Shown here: piece by piece, positions 1 to 5,560 of the stretch
How positions within the stretch are numbered: the stretch's first letter is position 1
Layout of the letters: every line of letters starts with the position of its first letter
Program-made: the position numbers and the translations under genes
Assembly (NCBI GenBank): GCA_015494815.1
Contig: WGAK01000203.1
Coordinates: 1 to 7,008 of the forward strand
Direction of reading: 5' to 3'
Source: Anaerolineales bacterium
Lineage (GTDB): Bacteria; Chloroflexota; Anaerolineae; Anaerolineales; DRMV01
DNA length: 7,008 bases
Notes under the pieces: generated by a model
What the model saw: the letters and a program-made list of their open reading frames with translations, nothing else
The model's database searches: none
Told to the model about the DNA's origin: nothing

Positions 1-653
1 GCATTCACCCGGTTCATGGCCGCGTCCAGGCCCTGCGTCAGCCACAGGCGGATGCCCTCCACGGCCCGGTCGGCAATCCAGGGCCAGGCCTCGGCTTCCT
101 CGCGGCGGAAGGGCTGCAAGACATAGTCGGCCGCGGCCATGCGGCCCGGGGGGCGACCAATGCCAATCCGCAGCCGGGGGAAGTCTTGCCGACCACCCAG
201 GGCCTCGATGATGGACTTCATGCCCTTGTGGCCGCCATGACCGCCCCGGGGGCGCAGGCGCAGGGTCCCAAAGGGCAGGTCCAGGTCATCGTACACCACC
301 AGCAGGCGCTCCAACGGCAGGCGGTAATAACGCACCAACGGCCCCACGGCCTGCCCTGAAAGGTTCATATAGGTCTGCGGTTTGACCAGCAGCACCCGGT
401 GGGGGCCGGCCTGGGCTTCGGCCAGCAAAGCCCGCTGCCGGGTGCGGGAGAAAGCGACGCCCAAGGCCCGCGCCAGCGCGTCCACCACCATGAAGCCGGC
501 GTTGTGGCGGGTGGCCGCGTATTCCCGACCGGGGTTGCCCAGGCCCACCACCATGTAGCGCTCGCCACGGCGCGGTGGCTCGGAGGAGGCGGCGCGCGTC
601 GCCGATGCCAGTCCCCCGGCCTGCTGAACGCGACGAATCCAATCCAGGCCCAT
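1..653 (-). CDS. pth: Peptidyl-tRNA hydrolase (partial, last residues off the window)
   Basis: Cytosolic enzyme that cleaves the ester bond of peptidyl-tRNAs released prematurely from ribosomes, recycling tRNA. 217 codons are visible with no stop; the reading frame leaves the window at ...AAMNRVNA, which is where Pth proteins nearly end, so only a few residues should be missing. Family motifs in order: VGLGNPG (N40) and TRHNAGF (H50, the catalytic His), KPQTYMNLSG (N97), YDDLDLP (D122), GGHGGHKGM (H142), then RIGIGRP. These match E. coli N10, H20, N68, D93 and H113. K143 sits where E. coli has N114. An extension of about 33 residues precedes the usual start; an internal ATG at 554-552 would give the conventional MVVGLGNPG start. 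I prefer 653 because GGAGG lies 4 bases upstream and the ATG shares a base with the upstream stop (TGATG), implying translational coupling. Last visible gene of the antiporter operon. Family assignment is near certain; the start is likely. Confidence 0.95.
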   Translation of the reverse strand, partial: MGLDWIRRVQQAGGLASATRAASSEPPRRGERYMVVGLGNPGREYAATRHNAGFMVVDALARALGVAFSRTRQRALLAEAQAGPHRVLLVKPQTYMNLSGQAVGPLVRYYRLPLERLLVVYDDLDLPFGTLRLRPRGGHGGHKGMKSIIEALGGRQDFPRLRIGIGRPPGRMAAADYVLQPFRREEAEAWPWIADRAVEGIRLWLTQGLDAAMNRVN

Positions 654-1018
654 CACGCCTCCGACCGAGGCCCACGTTTGGGCAAACCGACCACGCGTGC
701 CACCGGCACCACGAACAGGATGCCCGTGTACGGCTCGTGCAAATCGCCCACCACGGCTTCGGTGGCCTGGACGATGCGGTCTACGGTGGCTTCGTCGGGC
801 ACCACGCTGAACAGCGTACGGTGATGATACTCCTGCCGGGCCAGCAGGCTTTGCAGCGAGGGAATCAGCCCCAAATCGTCGCGCCACTGGCCACGCTGCC
901 GATGCAGGCCCGAACTCTCCAGGATGGTCACACCACCCGCGCCGGCCTGCTGCCAGGCTTCCATCACCGCGTTGCACTGCTGGATGTCGTCCAACACCAA
1001 AACGACCAGAAAGGCCAT
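653..1018 (-). CDS. PII-like signalling protein (GlnB/PII superfamily, divergent)
   Basis: A 121-residue protein with the beta-alpha-beta-beta-alpha-beta order of the PII fold. Aligned by eye to GlnB: GVTILESSGLHRQRG (residues 29-43) matches the GMTVTEVKGFGRQKG segment; FSVVPDEATVDRIV (70-83) matches the IEIVVPDDIVD strand-helix; FVVPVARVV (102-110) matches FVFDVARVI. The T-loop region (about 44-66) has no Tyr51 equivalent. The GKIGDGK B-loop is replaced by GDLHEPYTG, and the RIRTGE tail by GLPKRG. Canonical uridylylation is therefore not expected and ATP/2-oxoglutarate binding is doubtful. Strong Shine-Dalgarno AAGGAG six bases before the ATG. It starts 15 bases after the antiporter stop and its own stop overlaps the pth start by one base, so it sits in the operon. 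Inference: it may control the antiporter, as PII and PII-like proteins control other transporters. A non-PII ferredoxin-like protein such as a CutA relative is a less likely alternative. Confidence 0.72.
   Translation of the reverse strand: MAFLVVLVLDDIQQCNAVMEAWQQAGAGGVTILESSGLHRQRGQWRDDLGLIPSLQSLLARQEYHHRTLFSVVPDEATVDRIVQATEAVVGDLHEPYTGILFVVPVARVVGLPKRGPRSEA
658..662 (-). promoter_or_regulatory. Shine-Dalgarno of pth, inside the end of the PII-like gene
   Basis: GGAGG on the minus strand lies four bases before the ATG at 653-651 and within the last codons of the upstream gene. No comparable site precedes the internal ATG at 554, so this site supports the longer, N-terminally extended Pth. 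Confidence 0.6.
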
Positions 1019-1033
1019 GCCTCGCTCCTTGGT

Positions 1034-2251
1034 TCAAGCGGCGCGCGACGCTGTCGGACGCCGGGGATACAGGGCTCGCAGCGCGACGGGGGTGAGCAGG
1101 GTGGTGACCAAAACCATGAGCACCACGCCCGCAAACACGGTGTCATCCACCCAGCCGAACTGCATGCCCACCGAGGCCACAATCAGCCCCACCTCACCGC
1201 GACTGGTCATGCCCGTACCCAGACGCAGGGCGTCACGCCAGTCCAGGCCGCCCAGGCGTCCGCCCAGGGTGCAGCCCAGCACCTTGGTCACCAGGGCCAG
1301 GCCCACCAAAGTGAGGGCAATGGCCCAGCCGTCGGGCCGAAAGGCCAGGCGCACATCGGTTTGCAGGCCGATGTTGACGAAGAAGAGGGGCACCAGCAAG
1401 GCGTAGGCGATTTTGTGCATCCCTTGCAGCACATGCTGTCGCCAAGGGCTGCGGCCGAAGACCAGCCCGGCCAGGAACGCGCCCGTGATGGATGCGATGC
1501 CGCCCAAGGCTTCCGCGGCCCAGGCATACAGCATGGTGACCACCACCGCGAAGGTCAACAGCCCCTCGCTGATGGGCAGCCGGTCCACCAGACGCCCCAG
1601 CCGGGGCACCAGGCGCACGCCCAGCACCCAGGCCCCGGCCAGCACCAGGGCCATGCGGGCCAACATGCCCAGCACCATGAGCACGCCGCCGCCCTCGCCC
1701 AGCACCACGGCCTGGAACACCGACAACATCAAGATGACCAGCACATCGTCCACCACCGCGGCCCCCAGCAGGGCCAGGCCCACGCGGGAGCGCAACACGC
1801 CCAGTTCCATCAAAGTTTGCGCCGAGATGCTCACACTGGTCGCGGCCATGACCAGGCCCACGAACCAACCCGCTTCGCCCGAATACCCCAGCGCGTTCAT
1901 CACCACCCCGGCCACGCCCACGGGCACGAGCACCCCCAACACGCCGGTCCACAGCGCGGGACGGCCGGCGCGGGCCAGCGCCTCGACTTCCACCTCCATC
2001 CCGGCCAGGAACATCAAAAACACAACGCCCAGAAAGGCCAGATGCTCCAGCACCACATCCAGATGCGCGCCGCCCTCGAACACCGGCCAGTGCAGCGCGT
2101 TCAGGACCGACGGGCCCAGCACCAGGCCGCTCACGATTTCACCCAACACCGTGGGTTGCCCCAGCCGCGTGCTGAGGTAGCCGCCCAACTTGGCCGCGGC
2201 AATCATCACACCCAAGGCCAACGCAAAGGCTAAAGTCGCGTGGGCATCCAT
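1034..2251 (-). CDS. Cation/proton antiporter, CPA2/KefB-NapA type, membrane domain only
   Basis: A 405-residue polytopic inner-membrane protein of the Na+/H+ exchanger family, expected to swap Na+ or K+ for protons. Hydrophobic segments run through almost the whole length (roughly 11-13 helices). Family motifs: GEIVSGLVLGPSVL (37-50), FLMFLAGMEVE (78-88), ATSVSISAQTLMELG (137-151), GAAVVDDVLVIL (163-174; D168-D169 is the expected ion-binding pair), GAFLAGLVFG (257-266), a Lys before PLFFVNIGLQTD (280-299), and GMTSRGEVGLIVAS (347-360). The double Asp is typical of electrogenic NapA/NhaA-like exchangers; KefB/KefC transporters have Gln-Asp there. The protein ends at residue 405 without a TrkA-N/RCK nucleotide-binding domain, so any cytosolic regulator must be a separate protein; the adjacent PII-like gene is a candidate. 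The start ATG has a weak GAGGG site about 9 bases upstream; homologues likewise begin just before the first helix. First gene of a three-gene operon. Ion specificity cannot be read from the sequence. Confidence 0.9.
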   Translation of the reverse strand: MDAHATLAFALALGVMIAAAKLGGYLSTRLGQPTVLGEIVSGLVLGPSVLNALHWPVFEGGAHLDVVLEHLAFLGVVFLMFLAGMEVEVEALARAGRPALWTGVLGVLVPVGVAGVVMNALGYSGEAGWFVGLVMAATSVSISAQTLMELGVLRSRVGLALLGAAVVDDVLVILMLSVFQAVVLGEGGGVLMVLGMLARMALVLAGAWVLGVRLVPRLGRLVDRLPISEGLLTFAVVVTMLYAWAAEALGGIASITGAFLAGLVFGRSPWRQHVLQGMHKIAYALLVPLFFVNIGLQTDVRLAFRPDGWAIALTLVGLALVTKVLGCTLGGRLGGLDWRDALRLGTGMTSRGEVGLIVASVGMQFGWVDDTVFAGVVLMVLVTTLLTPVALRALYPRRPTASRAA

Positions 2252-2280
2252 CCAGTACCACCCTCGTCGAACGGGGCGAT

Positions 2281-2322
2281 GCCCGACAGCGGCGGGCACC
2301 AAAGCCGGGCTGCAGCCCCGGC
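2281..2322 (-). other. Two GC-rich hairpins in the antiporter mRNA leader
   Basis: Between the predicted transcription start (about 2335) and the antiporter ATG, two inverted repeats occur. The first is a 7-bp stem with one bulged C and a TGCA loop at 2304-2322. The second is a GCCCG/CGGGC stem with a 7-base loop at 2281-2297. They leave the start codon region free. No riboswitch family is recognised. In DNA this rich in G and C, such stems can arise by chance. Confidence 0.35.
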
Positions 2323-2341
2323 CGGCGAATCGGTCGGGGGG

Positions 2342-2350
2342 ATTATACCA
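2342..2350 (-). promoter_or_regulatory. Extended -10 promoter of the antiporter operon
   Basis: The minus strand reads TGGTATAAT, a consensus TATAAT preceded by the TGn extended -10 element. No good -35 hexamer is present at 16-18 bases (the DNA there is the terminator tail of the upstream gene), which is acceptable for extended -10 promoters. Transcription would start near 2335, giving a leader of about 84 bases before the ATG at 2251. Confidence 0.6.
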
Positions 2351-2360
2351 GCAACCCACC

Positions 2361-2394
2361 CAAAAGCACCGGGGGCCGCTGCGACGGCCCCCGG
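2361..2394 (-). terminator. Intrinsic terminator of the AOR gene
   Basis: A perfect 10-bp inverted repeat, CCGGGGGCCG/CGGCCCCCGG (arms 2369-2378 and 2385-2394), with a 6-base loop. On the minus strand it is followed by TGCTTTTGGG, a short U tract of four. It lies 34 bases after the AOR stop codon and just before the antiporter promoter, so it separates the two transcription units. The U tract is weak but the stem is very stable. Confidence 0.65.
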
Positions 2395-2427
2395 TCAGGC
2401 GATGCCAAACCCGCAGGATGGCGGACT

Positions 2428-4626
2428 TCAGGCAGTGGCGTGCTCGCCCGTGCGGCGCAGCGCGTCTTCCACCACGGCCACCACATCGGGGAACTGGTCC
2501 AGGCCCAGGCGCTTCAGCGTTTCTAAGGTGGGGATGCCCTGCCGGGTCCAGCCGCGACGCTCGTACACCGCGTCCAGCAGGCTCTCGTACTGGGCCTCCC
2601 GATGTTTGCGCAGCAGCGCGATTTTCTCTTCGGTGCTCAGGCCCGCGATGTCGTGGCCCAGTTCCTTGAGTTGGTTGTCGTAACGCTCCCGCCGCGACTC
2701 GTACTCTTCCACCGTCACCGGGCCCATGGAGCGATACGGCGGACGGTCGTGCTCCCGCAGGCCCGAGCCCCGCCGGATGTTGAAGATGCGCTGGAAGTTG
2801 TACACCTTCTCGCTCTGCAAAATGAGGTCCGCGCCCGTGACCGGGATGCCCGTCACGCCCTCGTGCAGCATGCAATAGTTCTCCACATGCTTGGGCACCT
2901 TGTGCGGTTCGTCGGTATAGGCATTGTCCGCGGGCTCGATGTCGTTCCAGGGCAGTTTGCACAGGCCGTGCAGGCTGAACCAGGTGCGCCACATGGGGAA
3001 GTAGTGCAGGGCCTCGGCCTTGTCTTCGAAGGTGGGAATCTGGTTGTTGACCATGTCCATGAAGATGAGCCAGGCTTCGTCGTGTTGCGGGCCCTTGTTG
3101 GCGATGCCGTAGCCGCCCTGCTGGGCCAGGGATTCCTTGGTGACATAGAAGGAATATTCCATGCCCTTGACTTCCATGGCGATGTCGTCCATGAAAGCCC
3201 GGTCCAGCCCATACACCCGGTGGAAGAAGTCCTTGAGCCAGCGGCTGCCCATGGCCACCAGGCGGCCGAAGCCCTCGCCGCGCGCGATTTGGTGCAGCAC
3301 CTCGAGCACCGCGTCCGCGTTGCCCCAACTCAAATCCAGGCCGCCGGTGTGCTCCTGGGTGAGCATCCCGCGCTGATACAGTTCCATGACGAAGGCCATG
3401 GTGGTGCCGAAGGAGATGCTGTCCAGGCCGTAGGTGTCCACATAGAAGTTGATTTCGAGCACGGCCATGGGGTCAAAGATGCCCAGGTTTGCGCCCAGAC
3501 CGGCGGCGTTCTCGTACTCGGGGCCGTCTACGGTGACCAGGTGCCCCTTGAAGGGCCCCGTGCGCAGGCGGAAGTTGTCCACCGCGTGGGAGCACGAGAG
3601 TTGGCAACCGTAATGGCAGCCGTCGGGCACGCCCTGGGTGAACAGGGAAATCCACACGGCCTTGGAAATCTTGCTGGCCTCGGGGTGTTGCCCGTACTGC
3701 CAGTTGTGCACGGGCAGCAGGTCGTAGTCGTTCATGATGCCCACGAGGTACGGCGTGCCCACCTTGCGCATCTGGTTCTGCTTGTCGTCCAGTTCCCAAA
3801 TCTCGGTGTTGATGCGCTGGCTGGCCTTACGCAGCAATTCGGGCTTGGCCGGGCCGTTGCTGGTGAGCGCGTTCCAGCCCGTGTAGCGCACCACGATGGC
3901 CTTGACGCGCTTGTCCACCAACACCGTCCCGGTGCCGCCGCGCGCGGCCTGCTTGTAGCGCACCTTCTTGCGCTTGGGGTCATACCACGACACATTGAGC
4001 ATGCCAAAACGGCTGTACTTGGCCCCCGGCCCCGCGGTCACCACCGAGATGTTGCGCTTGTCCCGCTCGCTCTTGGCATACATCTCGGTCAGGGTCTCGG
4101 CCAGAATGTGGCCGTAGGGCTCTTCCAGCCAGGCTTCCTCAATGGTCACCTTTCCCGTGTCGCCGTCAATGACGATGATGACATCCCGGTCGGCCTTGCC
4201 CGTGATTTCCAGCGCGTCGAAGCCTGCGCCTTTGAGGTAGGTGGCGAACATGCCGCCCACATTGCTGTCCACCACCAACCCGGTCAGCGGCGAGATGGTC
4301 ACCACCGTAGATTTGCCGGTGCCGGCATAGGAAAGCGTGCCGCAAATGGGGCCGTTGGCGATAATCAAGGGGTTCTCGGGGTCGTCCCACTGGGTCTCGG
4401 GCGTGGTCGCGTTCCAGGCCAGCCACAGGGCGAACCCTCGGCCGCCGGTGAACACTTCCTTCATCTGCTCGGTCACCGGCCGCTCTTCGATGTGCATGTC
4501 GTTCAAGTTGATGTGCAGCGTGCGATTGGCATAGCCCCGTTGCACCGGGCGCTTTTCGTAGGTGTATTCGGCCAACAGCCGATGGGCTTCCTTCAGGATG
4601 TCCACAGGGATGAAGGTCGCGGTCAT
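2428..4626 (-). CDS. Aldehyde:ferredoxin oxidoreductase (tungsten/molybdopterin, AOR family)
   Basis: A 732-residue enzyme oxidising aldehydes to carboxylic acids (possibly also the reverse) with ferredoxin as electron partner, using a W/Mo bis-pterin centre and one 4Fe-4S cluster. AOR landmarks: RTLHINL (35-41), IIANGPICGT (88-97), SPLTGLVVDSNVGGMFATYLKGAGFDA (about 112-138), the pterin-binding AARGGTGTV...KAI (227-244), GPEYE (368-372; E372 matches P. furiosus E313), DTYGLDSIS (397-405), and GPQHDEAW (512-519, H515 probably the active-site His). Cluster ligands are C337, C341, C345 and C556 (HGLCKLP). The spacing is CX3CX3C rather than the CX2CX3C of P. furiosus AOR. It is about 100 residues longer than that enzyme, with an N-terminal extension of about 25-30 and a longer C-terminus. 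A perfect AAGGAGGT lies 5 bases before the ATG, fixing the start. It has its own promoter and terminator and no adjacent MoaD-like, ferredoxin-like or maturation gene. Substrate and choice of W or Mo cannot be deduced. Confidence 0.93.
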   Translation of the reverse strand: MTATFIPVDILKEAHRLLAEYTYEKRPVQRGYANRTLHINLNDMHIEERPVTEQMKEVFTGGRGFALWLAWNATTPETQWDDPENPLIIANGPICGTLSYAGTGKSTVVTISPLTGLVVDSNVGGMFATYLKGAGFDALEITGKADRDVIIVIDGDTGKVTIEEAWLEEPYGHILAETLTEMYAKSERDKRNISVVTAGPGAKYSRFGMLNVSWYDPKRKKVRYKQAARGGTGTVLVDKRVKAIVVRYTGWNALTSNGPAKPELLRKASQRINTEIWELDDKQNQMRKVGTPYLVGIMNDYDLLPVHNWQYGQHPEASKISKAVWISLFTQGVPDGCHYGCQLSCSHAVDNFRLRTGPFKGHLVTVDGPEYENAAGLGANLGIFDPMAVLEINFYVDTYGLDSISFGTTMAFVMELYQRGMLTQEHTGGLDLSWGNADAVLEVLHQIARGEGFGRLVAMGSRWLKDFFHRVYGLDRAFMDDIAMEVKGMEYSFYVTKESLAQQGGYGIANKGPQHDEAWLIFMDMVNNQIPTFEDKAEALHYFPMWRTWFSLHGLCKLPWNDIEPADNAYTDEPHKVPKHVENYCMLHEGVTGIPVTGADLILQSEKVYNFQRIFNIRRGSGLREHDRPPYRSMGPVTVEEYESRRERYDNQLKELGHDIAGLSTEEKIALLRKHREAQYESLLDAVYERRGWTRQGIPTLETLKRLGLDQFPDVVAVVEDALRRTGEHATA

Positions 4627-4676
4627 ACAAAACCTCCTTGTAAGGGTGCCGGCTTGGCCACCAACCTGCTGCCCTA

Positions 4677-4682
4677 ATTATA
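4677..4682 (-). promoter_or_regulatory. Probable -10 element of the AOR promoter
   Basis: The minus strand carries a perfect TATAAT here, 50 bases upstream of the AOR ATG; transcription would start near 4670 with a leader of about 44 bases. No recognisable -35 is found at 16-18 bases; the expected position falls in the loop of the preceding hairpin (CATCCT). The promoter may therefore depend on an activator, or the match may be partly chance. Confidence 0.45.
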
Positions 4683-4685
4683 ACG

Positions 4686-4717
4686 GAGACCCGCGCCTGA
4701 GGATGGGCACGGGTCTC
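4686..4717 (-). terminator. Long hairpin, probable transcription end of the DJ-1D-like gene
   Basis: Arms GAGACCCG (4686-4693) and CGGGTCTC (4710-4717) are extended inward by GCC/GGC. The one remaining position (4694/4709) is a G-U wobble in minus-strand RNA but a C-A mismatch in plus-strand RNA. The structure is thus a continuous 12-bp stem with an 8-base loop only when transcribed from the minus strand, which points to the DJ-1D-like transcript. No U tract follows (CGTTATAATT, which contains the AOR -10). Confidence 0.5.
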
Positions 4718-4743
4718 AAAAAAGGGGAACCGCTTCTGCGGCC
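4718..4743 (-). terminator. Short hairpin plus U6, candidate first terminator of the DJ-1D-like gene
   Basis: Minus-strand RNA can form GGCCGC-AGAA-GCGGUU (6 bp, the two outer pairs G-U), followed by CCCC and then six U. It lies about 22 bases after the stop codon and immediately before the longer hairpin at 4686-4717. The four C between stem and U tract make it a non-standard terminator; together the two hairpins look like a tandem pair. Confidence 0.4.
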
Positions 4744-4765
4744 GGCGCGGGCCGCGCGGCGGGGT

Positions 4766-5353
4766 TTACGGCTCGATTTTCGTCCCTAAGACTTCCAGGA
4801 ACTTGGCCATCCACTCGGGATGCGCGGGCCAGGCGGGCGCGGTGACCAGATTGCCGTCCACCACCGCGTTGCTGAAGGTGGCGTTGACTTCGCCCAACAC
4901 CGCGCCGGCCAGTTTCATCTCAGGCATCACCGCGGGGTAGCCGATGGCCTTCTTGCCCTCCAACGCGCCGGCCGCGGCCAGAATCTGCACGCCGTGGCAA
5001 ATGGCCGCGATGGGCTTGTTGGCCTCGGCGAAGTGTCGGGCAATGGCCAGCACCCGCTCGTCCAGGCGCAAATACTCGGGCGCCCGCCCACCGGGGATGA
5101 CCAGCGCGTCGTAGTCCGCGGGGTCTACCTTGTCGAAGTCGTAATTGACGGTGAAGTTGTGCCCGCGCTTCTCGCTGTAGGTCTGGTCGCCCTCGAAGTC
5201 GTGCACGGCCGTGCGCACCTGCTCGCCGGCCTTCTTGCCCGGACACACCGCGTGCACCCGGTGGCCCACCATCTGCAGCATCTGGAAGGGCACCATGGCC
5301 TCATAATCCTCCACATAGTCCCCCACGAGCATCAAGATTTTCTTCGGCGCCAT
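4766..5353 (-). CDS. DJ-1/PfpI family protein, plant DJ-1D-like (glyoxalase III / deglycase type)
   Basis: A 195-residue soluble alpha/beta protein of the DJ-1/PfpI superfamily. The nucleophile elbow AAICHGVQILAAAG (116-129) carries the expected catalytic Cys119 and neighbouring His120; E15 (GDYVEDYE) matches the conserved Glu that contacts the Cys. The block VIPGGRAPEYLRLDERV (85-101) is typical. The stretch from VCPGKKAG to RGHNFTVN (36-70), including TAVHDFEGDQTYSEKRGHNF, is very close to what I recall of each domain of Arabidopsis DJ-1D. DJ-1D has glutathione-independent glyoxalase III activity (methylglyoxal to lactate). Glyoxal/methylglyoxal detoxification or protein deglycation is thus the best guess; protease activity is the old annotation and less likely. 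Unlike the tandem plant protein it has a single domain, as is usual in bacteria. No signal peptide. AGGAGG lies six bases before the ATG. It has its own sigma70-like promoter, diverging from adenine deaminase, and precedes AOR with terminator hairpins between them. Confidence 0.9.
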   Translation of the reverse strand: MAPKKILMLVGDYVEDYEAMVPFQMLQMVGHRVHAVCPGKKAGEQVRTAVHDFEGDQTYSEKRGHNFTVNYDFDKVDPADYDALVIPGGRAPEYLRLDERVLAIARHFAEANKPIAAICHGVQILAAAGALEGKKAIGYPAVMPEMKLAGAVLGEVNATFSNAVVDGNLVTAPAWPAHPEWMAKFLEVLGTKIEP

Positions 5354-5400
5354 GCCAATCCTCCTGAATTCGGAAAAGCGGAACGAACAGCGACATCTTC

Positions 5401-5429
5401 AGTGTAGCGACCTGCCCAGGGCGCGTCAA
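5401..5429 (-). promoter_or_regulatory. Sigma70-type promoter of the DJ-1D-like gene
   Basis: On the minus strand, TTGACG (5429-5424) and TACACT (5406-5401) are separated by exactly 17 bases. Transcription would start near 5394, leaving a leader of about 40 bases before the strong ribosome binding site and the ATG at 5353. Confidence 0.7.
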
Positions 5430-5432
5430 GGG

Positions 5433-5452
5433 GGTGTCCGGCGGTGTCTGGC
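5433..5452. repeat. 10-bp tandem direct repeat between divergent promoters
   Basis: GGTGTCCGGC is followed immediately by GGTGTCTGGC (9 of 10 identical), one helical turn apart. It lies 3 bases outside the -35 box of the DJ-1D-like promoter and 19 bases upstream of the -35 box of the adenine deaminase promoter. The position suits an activator binding in tandem on one DNA face, but no regulator is known. Confidence 0.4.
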
Positions 5453-5471
5453 GTTTTCGGCGATTTGACCC

Positions 5472-5500
5472 TTGACAAGCCCCCGCCAGGCGCCTAAAGT
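5472..5500 (+). promoter_or_regulatory. Sigma70-type promoter of adenine deaminase
   Basis: A perfect -35 TTGACA (5472-5477) lies 17 bases from TAAAGT (5495-5500, four of six matches to TATAAT). Transcription would start near 5507, about 59 bases before the preferred start codon. A second TTGAC stretch sits 7 bases further upstream (5465-5469). Confidence 0.65.
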
Positions 5501-5512
5501 AGGTAGAAATAT

Positions 5513-5538
5513 CGCCCGCGGCGGGCGCGGGCCCGCGC
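5513..5538 (+). other. GC-only inverted repeats in the adenine deaminase leader
   Basis: Just after the predicted transcription start, CGCCC/GGGCG (5513-5517 and 5523-5527) overlaps a perfect 14-bp palindrome, GCGCGGGCCCGCGC (5525-5538). The two structures share bases and are mutually exclusive. There is no U tract behind them and the ribosome binding site at 5554 stays outside. It could be an operator or leader structure; it does not resemble the purine riboswitch. Confidence 0.35.
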
Positions 5539-5553
5539 GGAGCCTTTCCCCCC

Positions 5554-5560
5554 AAGGAGG
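5554..5560 (+). promoter_or_regulatory. Shine-Dalgarno that selects the second ATG of adenine deaminase
   Basis: AAGGAGG is followed by CC and two consecutive ATG codons. The gap is 2 bases to the first ATG (5563) and 5 to the second (5566). The second is the better spaced, so it is taken as the start; the proteins differ by one Met. Confidence 0.7.

Noticed and set aside
575..2233. Long plus-strand open frame (552 codons) opposite the antiporter operon
   Set aside because: It is antisense to three genes with clear family motifs, and its translation is rich in His, Gln, Ala and Gly without any domain. This is typical of GC-rich antisense frames.
2252..3328. N-terminal extension of the antiporter into the AOR coding region
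   Set aside because: The frame stays open upstream of 2251, but it crosses a terminator, a promoter and AOR in another frame. The family's first membrane helix begins right after the ATG at 2251.
2602..4677. Long plus-strand open frame (691 codons) opposite AOR
   Set aside because: It covers the AOR gene almost completely in antisense. Its composition is the reverse complement of biased codons, with no recognisable domain; AOR has all its motifs and a perfect ribosome binding site.
4686..4717. Plus-strand terminator
   Set aside because: On the plus strand the stem has a C-A mismatch and is followed by six A, not T, and no plus-strand gene ends nearby.
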